From Dokdonella fugitiva (GTDB lineage: Bacteria > Pseudomonadota > Gammaproteobacteria > Xanthomonadales > Rhodanobacteraceae): 64,000 nucleotides of DNA. Below, piece after piece: positions 61,846-64,000 of the stretch. The stretch is from NCBI RefSeq assembly GCF_004342425.1, contig NZ_SLWQ01000003.1, positions 1 to 64,000 on the forward strand, in the 5' to 3' direction. Numbering within the stretch: position 1 is the first letter of the stretch; every line of letters starts with the position of its first letter. The notes beneath the pieces were generated by a model. It was given only the letters and a program-made list of their open reading frames with translations, did not search any database and had not been told where the DNA came from. Both the position numbers and the translations under genes were made by a program.

Positions 61846-63637
61846 TGATGACTTCGGGGATCGTGGTCACGCCACGCGCGACCTGCGCCGCGGCCGACGC
61901 ACGCAGCGGCTGCATGCCTTCCGCGTAGGCGGTCTCGGTCAGCTTGGCGAGGTTCATGTCGGGCTGGATCAGCGCTCGCACCGCCGGCGTGATGCGCAGC
62001 ATCTCGTAGATGCCGGTGCGGCCGAGGAAGCCGGTCTTGCGGCACTCGAGGCAGCCCTTCGGGCCGTAGCTCTTCGCCGGCGGCGCGAGGTGCCGACGGT
62101 GGGTAAGCGCGGCCCAGGCCTGCACGTCGAGTGGCGCTTCGGTCTTGCAGTGCGGGCACAGCGTGCGCACGAGGCGCTGCGCGACGATCCCTGTCAGGGT
62201 CGACTGGATCAGGTAGTTCGGCACGCCGAGGTCGAGCAGGCGGGTGATCGCGCTCGGCGCGTCGTTCGTATGCAGCGTCGACAGCACGAGGTGGCCGGTC
62301 AACGACGCCTGCACGGCCATCTGCGCGGTCTCGAGGTCGCGGATTTCGCCGACCATGATGATGTCGGGGTCCTGGCGCAGCAGGGTGCGCACGCCCGCGG
62401 CGAAATCGAGGTCGATCGCCTGGTGCACCTGCATCTGGTTGAACTCGGGCGAGACCATTTCGATCGGGTCTTCGACCGTGCAGACGTTGAGGTCGGGCGT
62501 GGCGAGGTGCTTGAGCGTCGAGTACAGCGTCGTGGTCTTGCCCGAACCCGTCGGGCCGGTCACCAGCACGATGCCGTGCGGGCGCTCGACCATCTCGCGC
62601 CAGATCGTCTCCTCGGACGGCGAAAAACCGAGCTGGCGGAACTCCTTGACGACGATGTCCGGGTCGAAGATGCGCATGACGACCTTCTCGCCGAACGCGG
62701 TCGGCATCGTCGACAGGCGCAGTTCGACTTCGCGCCCGCCCTGCGAGCGCGTCTTGATGCGGCCGTCCTGCGGCCGGCGCTTCTCGGCGACGTCCATGCG
62801 GCCGAGGATCTTGATGCGCGAGGTAACCGCGGTCATCACCGGCGTCGGCAGTTCGAACACCTTGTGCATGACGCCGTCGATGCGGAAGCGCATGTTGCTC
62901 ATGTCGCGGCGCGGCTCGAGATGGATGTCCGATGCACGCTGCTCGAACGCGTACTGCAGCAGCCAGTCGACGATGTGCACGACGTGGCGATCGTCGGCGC
63001 CGACTTCGCCGGTCCGGCCGAGTTCGACCAGCTGCTCGAAATTGAGGATCGCGCGGCCGTCGTGGACGTCGTTCTTCGCGTCCTTCGCGCGCTGGATCGA
63101 GCGCTGCACGCTCCACCATTCGGCGAGGTAGCGGTTGACGTCGAGCGGGCTCGCCACGACGCGCTGGATGTCGCGCCGGAGGATGTGGCCGAGGTCGGCC
63201 ACCCAGCGCGTCTCGAACGGCTCGGACGTGGCGAACACGACCTGCATCTCGCTGACCGCGACGGGCAGGATGCGGTAGCGCTGCGCATAGGCGTGGCTGA
63301 CCACCTGGGTCACGCCGGCCACGTCGATCTTCATCGGATCGATCTTGAGGTAAGGCAGGCCGGCCTTCGCGGCGAGCCACTGCGTGAGCACTTCGAGGCT
63401 GAGCGGCTTGTCCGGCTGGCGCTGGTCGACGAGCTTGAGGTTGGCGACCAGCACGAGCGGGTGCAGCTCGCTGCGCCCGCGCGCGGTGCGGATGTCCGCG
63501 CGCACGCGCTTCGCGTCGGCCTCGGTGAGCAGGCCGTCGCCGACGAGCGCGGCGAGCGTCTCGTCGAGGTCGAGGCGCCGATGCATGCCGAGCGGATGCG
63601 CATTCTGGGCACCCGGAAGCTGGGTCACGCTGGCCAT
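61823..63637 (-). CDS. GspE/PilB-family secretion or pilus ATPase
   Basis: The 604-aa product has an N-terminal MshEN/T2SSE_N-like region, Walker A '[20 protein letters not shown]', Asp box '[10 protein letters not shown]', Walker B '[20 protein letters not shown]', '[18 protein letters not shown]' (His box) and zinc tetracysteine 'CPHC...CLEC'. It is the hexameric motor of a type II secretion or type IV pilus machine. No partner genes lie next to it here, so it may work with machinery elsewhere. It is divergent from glyQ. Confidence 0.92.
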   Translation of the reverse strand: MASVTQLPGAQNAHPLGMHRRLDLDETLAALVGDGLLTEADAKRVRADIRTARGRSELHPLVLVANLKLVDQRQPDKPLSLEVLTQWLAAKAGLPYLKIDPMKIDVAGVTQVVSHAYAQRYRILPVAVSEMQVVFATSEPFETRWVADLGHILRRDIQRVVASPLDVNRYLAEWWSVQRSIQRAKDAKNDVHDGRAILNFEQLVELGRTGEVGADDRHVVHIVDWLLQYAFEQRASDIHLEPRRDMSNMRFRIDGVMHKVFELPTPVMTAVTSRIKILGRMDVAEKRRPQDGRIKTRSQGGREVELRLSTMPTAFGEKVVMRIFDPDIVVKEFRQLGFSPSEETIWREMVERPHGIVLVTGPTGSGKTTTLYSTLKHLATPDLNVCTVEDPIEMVSPEFNQMQVHQAIDLDFAAGVRTLLRQDPDIIMVGEIRDLETAQMAVQASLTGHLVLSTLHTNDAPSAITRLLDLGVPNYLIQSTLTGIVAQRLVRTLCPHCKTEAPLDVQAWAALTHRRHLAPPAKSYGPKGCLECRKTGFLGRTGIYEMLRITPAVRALIQPDMNLAKLTETAYAEGMQPLRASAAAQVARGVTTIPEVINVLPPTD

Positions 63638-63707
63638 GGTGCGAGTCCGGCAGGGGTATCGCCGCTATACTAGCGCGCTTTTCGCACGCAACTTTGTGAG
63701 TTGGCGC

Positions 63708-64000
63708 ATGCCCGGACCGACCTTCCAGGAAGTCATCCAGACCCTCAACCGCTACTGGGCCGAACAGGGCTGCGTGCTGATCCAGCCGCTCGACACCGAG
63801 GTCGGCGCGGGCACGTTCCACCCGGCCACGTTCCTGCGCGCGATCGGACCGGAACCATGGGCCGCCGCCTACGTGCAGCCGTCGCGCCGGCCGACCGACG
63901 GCCGCTACGGCGAGAACCCGAATCGCCTGCAGCACTACTACCAGTACCAGGTCGTGCTTAAGCCGAATCCGGACGACATCCTCGACCTCTACATCGGCTC
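63708..64000 (+). CDS. glyQ: Glycyl-tRNA synthetase alpha subunit, start only
   Basis: The first 97 codons read '[20 protein letters not shown]', '[20 protein letters not shown]' and '[20 protein letters not shown]', unmistakably bacterial GlyQ (alpha2-beta2 type). The gene runs off the right edge. A TATACT -10-like hexamer is at 63665-63670. Confidence 0.95.
   Translation, partial: MPGPTFQEVIQTLNRYWAEQGCVLIQPLDTEVGAGTFHPATFLRAIGPEPWAAAYVQPSRRPTDGRYGENPNRLQHYYQYQVVLKPNPDDILDLYIG

Overview
The window is a 64 kb piece of a high-GC (about 70%) gammaproteobacterial chromosome. Gene families and style (rhtA, tatABC, rsmG-parA-parB, ppc, prlC, plsB, rdgC, ttcA, a DesA-type desaturase, collagen-like and CSLREA surface proteins) point to the Xanthomonadales, most likely Rhodanobacteraceae near Dokdonella. 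Two secreted proteins end in an 'F-x-NGFD' tag that I associate with that group. This placement is inference; no rRNA or tRNA gene was found in the window.

Region by region. 1-2710: edge of an integrative conjugative element of the SPI-7/PAGI type. It has visibly lower GC, a broken integrase-like gene and an STY4528-type replication gene. 2714-4288: two secreted proteins, one beta-rich and one collagen-like. 4691-11322: a Nu-class glutathione transferase, a REC-EAL c-di-GMP phosphodiesterase translationally coupled to a hybrid histidine kinase, and a dipeptidyl peptidase IV. 11560-15726: YecA-family protein, exonuclease III, oligopeptidase A, gamma carbonic anhydrase. 15768-17024: an ECF sigma factor with a candidate membrane anti-sigma factor and a small membrane protein. 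17082-21092: serine hydrolase, YkgJ cysteine-cluster protein, aroE, hemB. 21288-24158: a small SPFH protein, then rsmG-parA-parB. 24264-26298: a secreted cupredoxin followed at once by a second ECF sigma/DUF3379 pair. 26412-30814: glycosyltransferase, ppc, rpmB-rpmG. 31104-38772: DCC oxidoreductase, desaturase, a GldA/F/G-like ABC system, mutM, an unknown gene coupled to tdk. 38856-49993: sirtuin, CSLREA beta-helix protein, rep, rhtA, AI-2E transporter, acid phosphatase lipoprotein, a candidate small RNA, a lipoprotein, plsB. 50003-57477: YdcH, tkt, ttcA, rdgC, YgjP metallopeptidase, alpha/beta hydrolase, hemH. 57607-64000: secreted beta-propeller-like protein with a C-terminal membrane sorting-like tail, SYLF protein, tatABC, a small ribbon-helix-helix-like protein, a frameshifted glutamine amidotransferase, a PilB/GspE-type ATPase and the start of glyQ.

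Most of the window is ordinary housekeeping sequence in short, tightly spaced or overlapping operons. The parts most worth a second look are: the shared C-terminal tags on secreted proteins; an unannotated small-RNA locus at 46158-46317 with a full promoter, three stem-loops and a terminator; the junction inside the mobile-element integrase at the left edge; the unknown gene coupled to tdk; the frameshifted amidotransferase; and three families of dispersed intergenic repeats (REP-like, a GGATCCCGGCTTTC palindrome family, and a purine-biased CACGGAG/GAAGCACG family). Starts were chosen by family length, upstream Shine-Dalgarno-like sequence and overlap with neighbours. No database search was possible.
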